DNA of 64,000 nt from Lentzea kentuckyensis (GTDB lineage: Bacteria; Actinomycetota; Actinomycetes; Mycobacteriales; Pseudonocardiaceae): positions 1,484-65,483 of the forward strand of contig NZ_MUYM01000063.1 of the NCBI RefSeq assembly GCF_002150765.1, written 5' to 3'. How positions within the stretch are numbered: the stretch's first letter is position 1; every line of letters begins with the position of its first letter. Below are positions 1 through 8,550 of the stretch, one piece after another. The notes below the pieces were generated by a model that was given only the letters and a program-made list of their open reading frames with translations, did not search any database and had not been told where the DNA came from. Position numbers and translations under genes: made by a program.

Positions 1-72
1 TTGTGTGCGGAGCGGCTGGGTGCGTCCATGCTGGTGGTGGGGTCGGGCAGGCGCGCGGTCTGGACTTTCTGA
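1..72 (+). CDS. 3' end of an unidentified upstream gene (partial)
   Basis: Frame 1 reads LCAERLGAS...RRAVWTF and stops at TGA 70-72, so this is probably the last 23 codons of a gene that starts outside the window. The support is that the 77 bases containing this tail are repeated directly behind it, with the same peptide (LCAERLGAF...KRAVWTF) and stop at 147-149. The changes between copies are mostly single bases that keep the peptide. The function cannot be told from so few residues. Confidence 0.35.
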   Translation: MCAERLGASMLVVGSGRRAVWTF

Positions 73-154
73 CGCTGTTGTGTGCGGAGCGGCTGGGTGC
101 GTTCACTCTGGTGGTGGGGCCGGGCAAGCGCGCCGTCTGGACTTTCTGACACTC
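1..154. repeat. 77-bp tandem duplication (two copies)
   Basis: Bases 1-77 and 78-154 are near-identical direct copies, both opening with TTGTGTGCGGAGCGGCTGGG and both containing GTCTGGACTTTCTGA. The period of 77 is not a multiple of three, so the second copy is out of frame with the first and lies after its stop codon. More copies could exist left of the window. Confidence 0.8.
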
Positions 155-188
155 TTGGTCCATACGGTTCAACGGGGGTGTCGGGCGG

Positions 189-2873
189 GTGTCGCTGGTC
201 GGGCGGGAACGGGAACGGGAACGGCTGGCCGCGGTGGCGGCATCCGGCGGGGCGCTGGTGATCGTGGGCGAGCCCGGCCTCGGGAAGTCGGCGCTGTTGT
301 CCTGTCTCGACGGCCACCTGGTGGTCGGCGTCGAGGCCGAGCAGAACCTGGCCTACGCCGGACTGCACCAGGCGTTGCACCCGTTCCTCGACCTGTCCGC
401 CCTGCCGGACGTGCGACGGGCCGCGTTGGAGGTCGTTCTCGGACTCTCCGACGGGCCCGCGCCGCCGGTGCACCTCGTCGGGCTCGCCGCCCTGGACCTG
501 TTGAACAAGGCTTCGGCCGTTGTGCTGGTGGACGACGCGCACTGGCTGGACCGGGCGAGCCAGGACGTCCTGGGCTTCGTGGCACGACGGCTGACCGGTG
601 CCGCGCTCGTGGTGACAGCGCGGGAGCCGGTGTTCGCGGGCGTGCCCACGATCGAGCTGGAACCGTTGGCCGCCAACGAGTCTGACGCGTTGCTCACGGC
701 GGTCGCGCCCGAGTTGGACACCGAACACCGGTCGCGCGTGCTCGCCCAGGCGGCCGGGAACCCGTTGGCGCTCACCGAACTGCCCTTCGGCGGCAACTCG
801 CTGGAGGACACGTTCGCGGCACGTTTCGCGACACTGCCCGCCGAGGTCCGGACGGCGTTGCTGATGCTGGCTCTGGGCGGGGTCACCGACGTCGATCTGG
901 GTCCGGCGGTCGACGCCAGGCTGGTGCGAGAAGGACGGTTCCGGCACCCGTTGATCAGGTCCGCCGTCGTGCGGGCGGCGAGCGCGGCTCAGGTTCAGGC
1001 GGCACACCGGGAGCTGGCGGCCGCGACGGATCAGCCGGACCGGCGGGCGTGGCATCTCGCCGGTGCCACGCAGGGCAGTGACGAGAAGGTCGCCGGTCTG
1101 CTGGAACAGACGGCGGACCGGGCGCTGCGGCGGGGCGGCGCGGCGGCCGCGGTGAATGCGCTGGAACGGGCGGCGCGGCTCGGCGACGGTCGCGAGCGGG
1201 CCCGGCGACTTCTTCGCGCGGCCGAACTGGCGGCGGAAGCGGGCCGGCGCGACGACGTCGAGCGGATCTTGCTGGACGTGCGCGGGCTGGACCTGACGGC
1301 GCGTGAACGGGCGTTGGTGACGTGGTTGCCCACGACGTTCGACGACGGTGTGGGGGAGGGCGAGGCCGGGCCGGGAGAGCTGGTCGGCCTGGCCGAGGCC
1401 GTGGTCGGCGACGGCGACATCGAGCTGGGGATGAGGATCTTCTGGAGCGTCGCGATGCGGTGCTTCTGGGTGGAGCCGGGGGCGGCGGTCCGGGAACGGA
1501 TCGCGTCGGTGGCGCGGAGACTCCCGATCGACCCGCAGGACCCGCGGATGCTGGCGATGACGGCGTATGTGTGCCCGGTGGGGCAGGGCGACGCGGTGGT
1601 GGCGGGCCTGCGGGTGATCCGGGCCCCGGCGCCGCTGCCAGACGGCCGGGGTGCGGCGTTGTCGGGTGACGGTGGGGCCGGGGCGTCGCCGCGTGACGGT
1701 GGGGCTGGGGCGTCGCCATCAGACGGTCTGGCTGTGGCGCCGGAAGGCGATGGTCTGGCTGCGGCGTTGCCACGCGACGGCCGGGTCTCGGGCGATGCCG
1801 TGCCGCTCGACGACCCCGCCACCTTCCGGCTGCTCGGCAGTGCCGCACTCCAAGTCGGCGCGTTCGCGGACTCCGTCCGGTTCTCCGTTGCCGCACAAAG
1901 AGGTCTGCGTGCTCAAGGCCAGTTCGGACTCCTCACCCGCGCCCTCGCCGTCGAAGCCTGGAGCCGGACCCGCCTAGGCGACATCACCGCAGCCGAACCC
2001 GCCGCAGCCGAAGCCGCCGCGCTCGCCGAGGAGACCGGGCAGCCGTACATGCGCGGTCTGGCCGCGGCCGTGCAGGCCGAGATCGCCGCGCTGAAAGGCG
2101 ACTACGAGCAGGCCGCCGGCAAAGCTGCCGAAGCCGAACGGATCGGGCTCGCGGCCGGCGCCCGGCCCGTGCTGGCCACCGTCCAGCTGGCCAGAAGCCT
2201 TGCCGCGTTGGGAGAAGGCCGGTACGCCGACGCGTTCGCCGTCGTTCGCCGCATCCACGATCCGGCTGATCCCGCTTACCAGCTGGCGTTGCGGCGGTAT
2301 GTGCTGCCCGAACTCGTCGAGGCGGCCACTCGCAGCGGCAACGCGGACGAGGCCGGCAAGATCGTCGAGGAGCTCGACACCGCCACCAGTTCGCCCGCCC
2401 TCGCCGCGGGGCTGCGGTACGCGCGGGCCTTGCTGGCCGGGGACGACGAGGCCGAGGCACTGTTCACCGCCGCGCTCGACCACCAGGGCTCTCCGTGGGA
2501 CCGGGCGCGGACGCAGCTGGCGTTCGGGGCGTGGTTGCGCCGGCAGCGCAAGGCGGCCCAGGCGCGGCCGCACCTCAGAGCGGCCAAAGAGGCGTTCGAG
2601 GCGTTCGGCACGAAGGACTGGGCGGAACGGGCCCACGAGGAGTTGCGGGCGTCCGGCGAGTCGCGCAACGGCACCGGTGAGCTGACCGAGCACGAGCTGA
2701 CCATCGCGCGCATGGCGGCGGACGGGCTGACCAACAAGGAGATCGGCGAGCGGCTGCACCTCTCGCACCGGACGGTCAGCACGCACCTGCACCGGATCTT
2801 CCCCAAGCTCGGGGTCACGGCGCGAGCGGAGCTCAAAGAAGCCCTCGTGACGTACGAAGCCACCGTCACCTGA
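189..2873 (+). CDS. LuxR-family transcriptional regulator, large ATP-binding (LAL) type
   Basis: 894-residue regulator with the LAL plan. An N-terminal AAA/STAND ATPase has Walker A GEPGLGKS (residues 27-34) and Walker B VLVDDAHW (Asp 115-116). A long helical middle follows, and then a C-terminal LuxR HTH (about 832-885, with LTNKEIGERLHLSHRTVSTH). Proteins of this family bind DNA as ATP-controlled switches, often for catabolism or secondary metabolism. The start is GTG 189, which puts the conserved LVGRERE opening at residue 3. Residues 485-538 hold an unusual array of 9-residue repeats between the ATPase and the helical part. The hydrolase gene starts 40 bases downstream on the same strand and may be co-transcribed. 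The regulatory target is not shown by the sequence. Confidence 0.9.
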   Translation: MSLVGRERERERLAAVAASGGALVIVGEPGLGKSALLSCLDGHLVVGVEAEQNLAYAGLHQALHPFLDLSALPDVRRAALEVVLGLSDGPAPPVHLVGLAALDLLNKASAVVLVDDAHWLDRASQDVLGFVARRLTGAALVVTAREPVFAGVPTIELEPLAANESDALLTAVAPELDTEHRSRVLAQAAGNPLALTELPFGGNSLEDTFAARFATLPAEVRTALLMLALGGVTDVDLGPAVDARLVREGRFRHPLIRSAVVRAASAAQVQAAHRELAAATDQPDRRAWHLAGATQGSDEKVAGLLEQTADRALRRGGAAAAVNALERAARLGDGRERARRLLRAAELAAEAGRRDDVERILLDVRGLDLTARERALVTWLPTTFDDGVGEGEAGPGELVGLAEAVVGDGDIELGMRIFWSVAMRCFWVEPGAAVRERIASVARRLPIDPQDPRMLAMTAYVCPVGQGDAVVAGLRVIRAPAPLPDGRGAALSGDGGAGASPRDGGAGASPSDGLAVAPEGDGLAAALPRDGRVSGDAVPLDDPATFRLLGSAALQVGAFADSVRFSVAAQRGLRAQGQFGLLTRALAVEAWSRTRLGDITAAEPAAAEAAALAEETGQPYMRGLAAAVQAEIAALKGDYEQAAGKAAEAERIGLAAGARPVLATVQLARSLAALGEGRYADAFAVVRRIHDPADPAYQLALRRYVLPELVEAATRSGNADEAGKIVEELDTATSSPALAAGLRYARALLAGDDEAEALFTAALDHQGSPWDRARTQLAFGAWLRRQRKAAQARPHLRAAKEAFEAFGTKDWAERAHEELRASGESRNGTGELTEHELTIARMAADGLTNKEIGERLHLSHRTVSTHLHRIFPKLGVTARAELKEALVTYEATVT
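1641..1802 (+). repeat. 27-bp / 9-residue repeat array inside the LAL regulator
   Basis: Six in-frame units of 27 bases begin with GAC GG or GAT GG: 1641, 1668, 1695, 1722, 1749 and 1776. They encode DGRGAALSG, DGGAGASPR, DGGAGASPS, DGLAVAPEG, DGLAAALPR and a decayed last unit. Units two and three are nearly identical in DNA, which suggests recent expansion. The region should be a flexible Gly/Ala/Pro linker. Confidence 0.85.
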
Positions 2874-2913
2874 CGGGCGCGAACGAGGAAAGCTCGGTCC
2901 TACCGTCGAAGCC

Positions 2914-3891
2914 ATGATCAGCAGGCGACAGTTCTCCCAGGCACTGGCCGTGGCGGGCATGGCGGCACCCCTCGTCGCACGACCAGCCACCGCGAGCACT
3001 CCCGCGTGGGGGCCGATCAAGCAGGTCAGGGCCGGGTTGCTGGACGTCGGCTACGCGGAGCTGGGCCCGGCGGACGGCCCCGTCACGATCCTGCTGCACG
3101 GCTGGCCGTACGACATCCACAGCTTCGTCGACGTGGCACCGGCACTCGCCGCACAGGGTCACCGGGTGCTCATCCCGTACCTCCGCGGCTACGGCCCGAC
3201 GCGGTTCCTGCACGCCAGGACCATGCGCAACGGCCAGCCCGCCGCCGTCGCGAGTGATCTGATCGCGTTCATGGACGCGCTCGGGATCCGCAAGGCCACC
3301 CTCGCCGGATTCGACTGGGGCGCGCGGACGGCGTGCGTCACCGCGGCGCTCTGGCCGGACCGGGTCAAGGCGCTGGTCTCGGTCAGCGGCTACCTGATCA
3401 TCAGCCTCGCCGCGAACCGGGAACCGCTGAGCCCGCAGGCCGAACTGGGCTGGTGGTACCAGTACTACTTCGCGACCGAGCGCGGCGAGAAGGGCTACAC
3501 GCAGAACACCTACGAGTTCAACAAGCTGATTTGGAAGCTCGCCTCACCGCAGTGGAGCTTCGACGAGGCCACCTACGCCCGGAGCGCCACCGCGTGGAAG
3601 AACCCGGACCACGTCGCGATCGTCATCCACAACTACCGCTGGCGCCTCGAACTCGCGGAGGGCGAGCACCGTTACGACGGTCTCGAACGCAAGCTGCAGA
3701 CCAGGCCCACGATCAGCGTTCCGACGATCACGATCGCCAGCGACTTCGACGGGCCCAACAAGTCCGGCGCGGGCTACCGCGACCGCTTCACCGGACGTTA
3801 CGAGCACCGGATCCTCGACGGCATCGGGCACAACGTGCCGCAGGAGGCGCCGGAGGCGTTCACCCGCGCGGTGACCGACGCGAGCCGCTGA
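2914..3891 (+). CDS. Tat-exported alpha/beta hydrolase, epoxide-hydrolase-like
   Basis: 325-residue alpha/beta hydrolase. The N-terminus has a Tat-like signal (SRRQFSQ, then a hydrophobic stretch ending near ATAST, residues 4-29), so it should act outside the membrane. Epoxide-hydrolase features are visible: oxyanion motif HGWP, the nucleophile elbow GFDWGA with Asp as nucleophile, and a late catalytic His in GIGHNVPQEAP. An Asp nucleophile favours epoxide hydrolase or haloalkane dehalogenase over esterase; the substrate is unknown. It follows the LAL regulator by 40 bases and converges on the amidohydrolase gene with only 16 bases between the stops. No strong ribosome site precedes the ATG. 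Confidence 0.85.
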   Translation: MISRRQFSQALAVAGMAAPLVARPATASTPAWGPIKQVRAGLLDVGYAELGPADGPVTILLHGWPYDIHSFVDVAPALAAQGHRVLIPYLRGYGPTRFLHARTMRNGQPAAVASDLIAFMDALGIRKATLAGFDWGARTACVTAALWPDRVKALVSVSGYLIISLAANREPLSPQAELGWWYQYYFATERGEKGYTQNTYEFNKLIWKLASPQWSFDEATYARSATAWKNPDHVAIVIHNYRWRLELAEGEHRYDGLERKLQTRPTISVPTITIASDFDGPNKSGAGYRDRFTGRYEHRILDGIGHNVPQEAPEAFTRAVTDASR

Positions 3892-3907
3892 ACGCCCCCG
3901 GTTGCCC

Positions 3908-5365
3908 TCAGCCGACCGGAGGCGTCAGGATCCCGCCGGCCGCCGTGCGGATGCGAAGTGAGGAAGTCTTGGCATCCCGCACGATCCGGTCCACGTCGTA
4001 GGCGATCAACCGACCCCCGCGCTTCACGATCCGGCCGTCCGAGAACACGGTGTCCACGTTGGCCGGGGTCGCCGCCTGCACCAGCGTCGTCTCGAACAAC
4101 CCGCCGGGCGCGAGGTTGATGTCGTTGGTGCGCACCAGGATCACGTCCGCCCGCTTGCCCGCCGTGATCGACCCGGTGACGTCGCCGAGGCCCAGCGCGC
4201 GGGCGCCGTTCAGCGTCGCCATCTCCAGCACGTCGTGGAACCCGATCTCCGGCAGACCCGTGGAAGGCGTGCCCTGCCACGGAATTCCGGTGTTCCAGAC
4301 GAGCCGCATGGCCTCGAACATGTCCGACGGCGCGATGGACGTGGCGTCGGAGGACAGTGACGACGGCACGCCGGCTTTTCGGAACCGCAGCAACGCGTCG
4401 CGCGGATCACCCGCGGTGCCCAGCCGGAACTCGGAGTGCGGCGACCAGCTGTGCGGCGTACCGGTGCGCGCCATGATCTCCATGTCGCTGTCCAGCGCCG
4501 TGACGTAGTGGCACAGCAACGTCTTGGGCCCCAGCCACCCGCGTCGTTCGTAGTCGGCGGCGTCCACCGTGCGCGGCGGTGCCTGACCGGCGTGGATCGC
4601 GATCGGCAGGCCGCGTCCCAGCGCCGCCTCCATGTCCGCGAAGAACGCCGACTCGTTGCTCTGCGACAACCCGCGGACGTTGATGCCCAGGTGCACCAGG
4701 CCGTCGAACGCCGTCCCGCCACCGAAGTACTGCTGCCGCACGCGATCCACGTCCGTCAGATCCATCGGCATGTCCCGCGACATCTGGTCCACGTGGCCGT
4801 AGGAGAACCGGGCGCGCAGCAACCCGTCGCGATGCGCGCGGAGTTCGGCGTCGGCGTGCGCGGGGGAGCGGGTGTTGTTCGACCAGTTGTGCACGGTGGT
4901 CACACCCGCGTTCGCCAGCTCGGCCAGCCCGAGCAGCACGCTGCGGTAGACGTCCTGGGCGGTGTACAAGGTGGACGTCGCCCGCTTCGCCGCGAAGTAC
5001 GGGAAACCGTCGGCCACGAAGTTGCGGCCCAGCGCGCTCCACATGTGGTGGTGGGTGTTGACGAAACCGGGCAGGACGATCATGTCGGTCGCGTCGACGA
5101 TCTTCGCGCCGCGGGCGCCGAGATCACGTCCGACGGCCTTGATCCTGCCGTCGTCGATCAGGACGTCCGCGCGCGGTAACACCCCGAGCGCCTGGTCGAC
5201 GGTGACGACAGCGCCACCGCGGATCAGGTATCGGCGGCGCGCCGAGTCGGTGCCAGCTGAGTCGGTGCCAGCTGAGTCGGTGTCAGCCGTGGCGGGCATG
5301 GTGGCAGTGGCCGAGACTGCTATCGCGGCGCCGAGGGATTTGGTGAGTGTCCTTCGGTTGATCAT
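3908..5365 (-). CDS. Tat-exported amidohydrolase, cytosine/SAH deaminase superfamily
   Basis: 485-residue metal-dependent amidohydrolase. Metal-site motifs are in the usual order: NTHHHMWS (HxH) near residue 106, AIHAG, LCHYV and LSSDATS with the terminal Asp. This set resembles the TrzN/ATZ, cytosine and S-adenosylhomocysteine deaminase group. The N-terminus has a Tat-like NRRTL signal followed by a threefold repeat DSAGT that would be a linker after cleavage. Export is odd for a nucleoside deaminase and suggests scavenging or detoxifying an external amine or chlorinated ring compound. It sits 24 bases behind the solute-binding lipoprotein gene, so they probably form one transcript. The exact substrate is unknown. 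Confidence 0.85.
   Translation of the reverse strand: MINRRTLTKSLGAAIAVSATATMPATADTDSAGTDSAGTDSARRRYLIRGGAVVTVDQALGVLPRADVLIDDGRIKAVGRDLGARGAKIVDATDMIVLPGFVNTHHHMWSALGRNFVADGFPYFAAKRATSTLYTAQDVYRSVLLGLAELANAGVTTVHNWSNNTRSPAHADAELRAHRDGLLRARFSYGHVDQMSRDMPMDLTDVDRVRQQYFGGGTAFDGLVHLGINVRGLSQSNESAFFADMEAALGRGLPIAIHAGQAPPRTVDAADYERRGWLGPKTLLCHYVTALDSDMEIMARTGTPHSWSPHSEFRLGTAGDPRDALLRFRKAGVPSSLSSDATSIAPSDMFEAMRLVWNTGIPWQGTPSTGLPEIGFHDVLEMATLNGARALGLGDVTGSITAGKRADVILVRTNDINLAPGGLFETTLVQAATPANVDTVFSDGRIVKRGGRLIAYDVDRIVRDAKTSSLRIRTAAGGILTPPVG
5244..5288 (-). repeat. 15-bp direct repeat, three copies, in the amidohydrolase gene
   Basis: Three tandem 15-base units (5244, 5259 and 5274; plus-strand unit GAGTCGGTGCCAGCT, the third with two changes) encode the DSAGT repeats just after the Tat signal of the amidohydrolase. 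This is an in-frame linker expansion. Confidence 0.85.
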
Positions 5366-5389
5366 GCGGCCTCCAAGGTGGGAATGGGT

Positions 5390-6445
5390 TCACCTTGCCT
5401 GCTCCAGCGGACGCAGGTACTTCGTCGGATCCGCGGTGAGGGCGTCGATCTGCGGCCGCGCGGCCTCGAGCCGGTTCGCCTCGCTCGACTGGCGGCGGAT
5501 GATCTCGTCCACGTTGGACGACTGCACCAGCAGTCCCGGCGCGACGAACCAGCCCTCGGGGAACTTCCGGCCGGACTTGGCGTGCTGGGCGAGCATGTAC
5601 CCGGCCACCGCGCCCTTGAGGAAGTGCTCGGCCGACACCGTCGCGAACAGGTGCCCGTCCTTGACGCCCTGCAGCGCCTTGGGATCCACGCTGAACGCCC
5701 CGGCGAGCCACTTCGCGTTCTTCTCGGCGTGCACGGCGGCGAGGTTGATGGCGTCGACGTCGCCGGCGCCCAGCAGCGCGACGGCGTCCGGGTTCGCGTC
5801 GGCCAGCCGTTGCCACGTCGCGAGGTTCGCCGGCTGGTCGCGCCCGGTGTCCAGCGGCCCGATCACCTGCAGCTTCGGCATCCGTTCGAGCAGCCGGGCC
5901 CGCATGCCCAGCGACCGCTGGTCCAGCGCGGGCATCGCGGGGGAGTTGCTGCCGATGATGACCTCGCCGCCGCTGTCCGGCGCCAGCCTGTCCGCCGCCG
6001 CGTCCGCGAGCAGCCTGCCCATCGCGAAGCTGTCGTTCTCGATCATGAACTTGACCCCGCTGCCCGGCGCGACCTGGCCGCCCGCGATCGCGATCACGGG
6101 GATGCCCTGCCCGATCACCTGGGCCATCGGCTCGGCGACCAGTTCCGGCGCGACGGCCGACAGCCCGATCCCGCCCTTCGCCCGCGTGGCCAGGTCCTTG
6201 AGCAGTTCGATCTGCTTCAGGCCGTCGTGCGTGTCCGGCCCGGTGACCTCCGCCGTGACCCCGCCCGCGATGGTCGCGCCCGCCCGGAACCCGTCGCTCA
6301 TCTCCCTGGAGAAGTCGCGGCTGTTGTTCTGCGCGACGAACCCGATGGTGGGCGGTTCATCGGACGTCTTCCCCGCGCCGCATCCGCTCACCCCCGCCAC
6401 CGCTAGCAAAAGCGCAGGTAGGGCGAGATGGGCGACGCGAATCAT
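5390..6445 (-). CDS. Solute-binding lipoprotein, sugar ABC type (periplasmic-binding 4 family)
   Basis: 351-residue lipoprotein with a signal peptide ending in the lipobox LAVAGVSGC (Cys near residue 22). It is followed by a RbsB/periplasmic-binding-4 fold: PTIGFVAQNN start, repeated Rossmann-like segments, and IGSNSPAMPALDQRS. Such proteins capture sugars or autoinducer-like ligands for ABC importers or act as sensors. No ATPase or permease gene is beside it. Its partner in the transcript is the exported amidohydrolase, so it may bind that enzyme's substrate or product and rely on a transporter encoded elsewhere. Divergent from the GGDEF/EAL gene. Confidence 0.85.
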   Translation of the reverse strand: MIRVAHLALPALLLAVAGVSGCGAGKTSDEPPTIGFVAQNNSRDFSREMSDGFRAGATIAGGVTAEVTGPDTHDGLKQIELLKDLATRAKGGIGLSAVAPELVAEPMAQVIGQGIPVIAIAGGQVAPGSGVKFMIENDSFAMGRLLADAAADRLAPDSGGEVIIGSNSPAMPALDQRSLGMRARLLERMPKLQVIGPLDTGRDQPANLATWQRLADANPDAVALLGAGDVDAINLAAVHAEKNAKWLAGAFSVDPKALQGVKDGHLFATVSAEHFLKGAVAGYMLAQHAKSGRKFPEGWFVAPGLLVQSSNVDEIIRRQSSEANRLEAARPQIDALTADPTKYLRPLEQAR

Positions 6446-6492
6446 GGGGCAGCCCTATCAGTTGTTCGTTTGGAAGCGTCAGAGGCTAGTGC

Positions 6493-8550
6493 ATGGCGAC
6501 CGAGGTGTCGGCTTGCGTGCGATCCTTTGGCTGCGTACCAATAGCACCTTCGCCGGAAAGCGATATCCCACGTGAGGCGTCCTGGATGCTGTCCAACTGG
6601 GTCGAGGCCCGCACCACCGCGCAGACGACCGTCGTCAGCCTGACGATCGGCCTCGCCGCGCTGGCGGGTCTTGCGCTGTGGACCAGCCTGAGCATGCAGC
6701 GGGCGGCCACGCACCTGCACGAGCTCAACCAGATCAGCGACCGCTGGGGTCTGGTGGTGCAGAACATCGACGTCGCCGACCACGCCCTCCACGACTACCT
6801 GCGCTCCGGCGCACCGGTGATGCGCCGGCCCGTCACGAACGCCACCGGTGCCGCCGACGAGAGCCTGCACTGGCTGCGCGACAACGGCGGACCCGCCGAC
6901 GTCCGCGCCGCCACGATCGTCGGCGATCTCTACGGCGACTACTCGACCCTGCTCCGCGAAACCGTCGTGGCGAGCGACCGCGGCGACGCCACCGTGGCGT
7001 TCCAGAAGGCCGACCAGGCCGAGCTCACGCTGGTCTCGTTGCGCAAACAGCTCTCCACGGTCGTGCAGCTGAAACGCCTGGAAACCACCGAGTACCTGCG
7101 GGAAGCGGAAACGCAGAACGGCCGCCTCCGCTTCGCCGCCCTCGTCGCGTTCGTCATCGACCTCGGCCTGGTCGGGCTCTGCGGTGTGGTCCTGCTCGGG
7201 CACCGCCGCAAGATTCTGCGCCAGGCCGCCAAGAGCGAGCACGAGGCGTCGCACGACGCGTTGACCGGTCTGGCGAACCGGACCCTGCTCACCCAGCGCA
7301 CGCAGCAGGCCATCCGGCTCTCCGACCAGATGGGCGACCCGCTCGGCCTGTTCCTGATCGACCTCAACCGCTTCAAGCCGATCAACGACACCCTCGGCCA
7401 CGCGTTCGGCGACCGCCTGCTGCAACACGTCGCGAACCGCCTGACCGGCGCCGTCCGCGACGTCGACACGGTGGCCCGGCTCGGCGGCGACGAGTTCGCA
7501 GTCCTGCTGCCGTCGGTGAACACGGCCGCGAACGCGCTGATCGTCGCCGAGCGCGTGCACCGGGCGCTGGAGGAAGCCGTCGACCTGGACGGATTATCGG
7601 TCGACGTCGGCTGCAGCATCGGCGTGGCGTTGTACCCCAACGACTCCTCGGACGCGCACGAGCTGCTCAAGCACGCCGACATCGCCATGTACGCGGCCAA
7701 GCGCGCCCGCCTCGGCACGTCCGTCTACGACCCCTGCCGCGACGACCAGAGTGCCGCCCAGCTCACCGTCATCAGCGACCTGCGGCACGCCATCGACCAC
7801 GGCGAACTGGTGCTGCACTACCAGCCCAAGGCCGACGTGCGCACCGGCGCCGTCTGCGGTGCCGAGGTCCTGTGCCGCTGGCAGCACCCGCGCCTCGGCC
7901 TGCTGGGACCCCACCGGTTCATCCCGGCCGCCGAGGAGACCGGCCTGATCGAGCCGCTGACCCAGTACGTGCTCGACCACGCCCTGGCCCAGTGCCACGC
8001 CTGGCACCTGACCGGCTGGGACGTCCCGATCTCGGTCAACGTCGGCGCCCAGTGCCTGCACGACCTGACGTTCCCCGACCAGGTCGCGACCGCGCTGAAG
8101 CAGCACGGCCGCCCACCAGAGGTGCTGACCCTGGAGATCACCGAAAGCGCGATCATCGCCGACCCGCACCGCGCCAGCGAGGTCCTGCTGCGCCTGCGCG
8201 AACTCGGCGTGCGCCTGTCCATCGACGACTTCGGCACCGGCTACTCGTCCATCGCCTACCTGCGCACGATGCCGGTGCACGAGATGAAGATCGACCGCTC
8301 CTTCACCACGAACATGCGCACCGACGCGTCCAGCGGCGCGATCACCCGCTCGTTGCTGGGCCTCGCGCACAACCTGGAGCTGGAGGTCGTCGCCGAGGGC
8401 GTCGAGGACGAGGAGACCTGGGCCGCGCTCGCCGCGCTCGGGTGCGACATCGTGCAGGGGTACTGCCTGAGCAAGCCGTTGCCGGCGGACGAGTTCGCCG
8501 AGTGGTTGCGGCACCGCATGCTCGGCGAACTCACCGCTCCTGGTGTCTAA
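6493..8550 (+). CDS. Membrane GGDEF-EAL protein (cyclic-di-GMP cyclase/phosphodiesterase)
   Basis: 685 residues from ATG 6493. ATG 6586 (MLSNWVEAR, 31 residues later) is an equally good start and puts the first membrane helix nearer the N-terminus. Two membrane helices flank a helical extracellular sensor of about 110 residues. Next come GGDEF, intact as GGDEF at 331-335 and preceded by an RxxD inhibitory site (RDVD, five residues before), and EAL. The EAL signature is EVL at 458-460, a tolerated variant; other catalytic motifs are present (NVGAQCL, EITES, DDFGTGYSS near 578, KIDRSF, AEGVE). Both making and breaking of c-di-GMP are possible. In actinomycetes this messenger controls development through BldD. 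Its stop overlaps the M28 gene's stop by four bases. Confidence 0.93.
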   Translation: MATEVSACVRSFGCVPIAPSPESDIPREASWMLSNWVEARTTAQTTVVSLTIGLAALAGLALWTSLSMQRAATHLHELNQISDRWGLVVQNIDVADHALHDYLRSGAPVMRRPVTNATGAADESLHWLRDNGGPADVRAATIVGDLYGDYSTLLRETVVASDRGDATVAFQKADQAELTLVSLRKQLSTVVQLKRLETTEYLREAETQNGRLRFAALVAFVIDLGLVGLCGVVLLGHRRKILRQAAKSEHEASHDALTGLANRTLLTQRTQQAIRLSDQMGDPLGLFLIDLNRFKPINDTLGHAFGDRLLQHVANRLTGAVRDVDTVARLGGDEFAVLLPSVNTAANALIVAERVHRALEEAVDLDGLSVDVGCSIGVALYPNDSSDAHELLKHADIAMYAAKRARLGTSVYDPCRDDQSAAQLTVISDLRHAIDHGELVLHYQPKADVRTGAVCGAEVLCRWQHPRLGLLGPHRFIPAAEETGLIEPLTQYVLDHALAQCHAWHLTGWDVPISVNVGAQCLHDLTFPDQVATALKQHGRPPEVLTLEITESAIIADPHRASEVLLRLRELGVRLSIDDFGTGYSSIAYLRTMPVHEMKIDRSFTTNMRTDASSGAITRSLLGLAHNLELEVVAEGVEDEETWAALAALGCDIVQGYCLSKPLPADEFAEWLRHRMLGELTAPGV

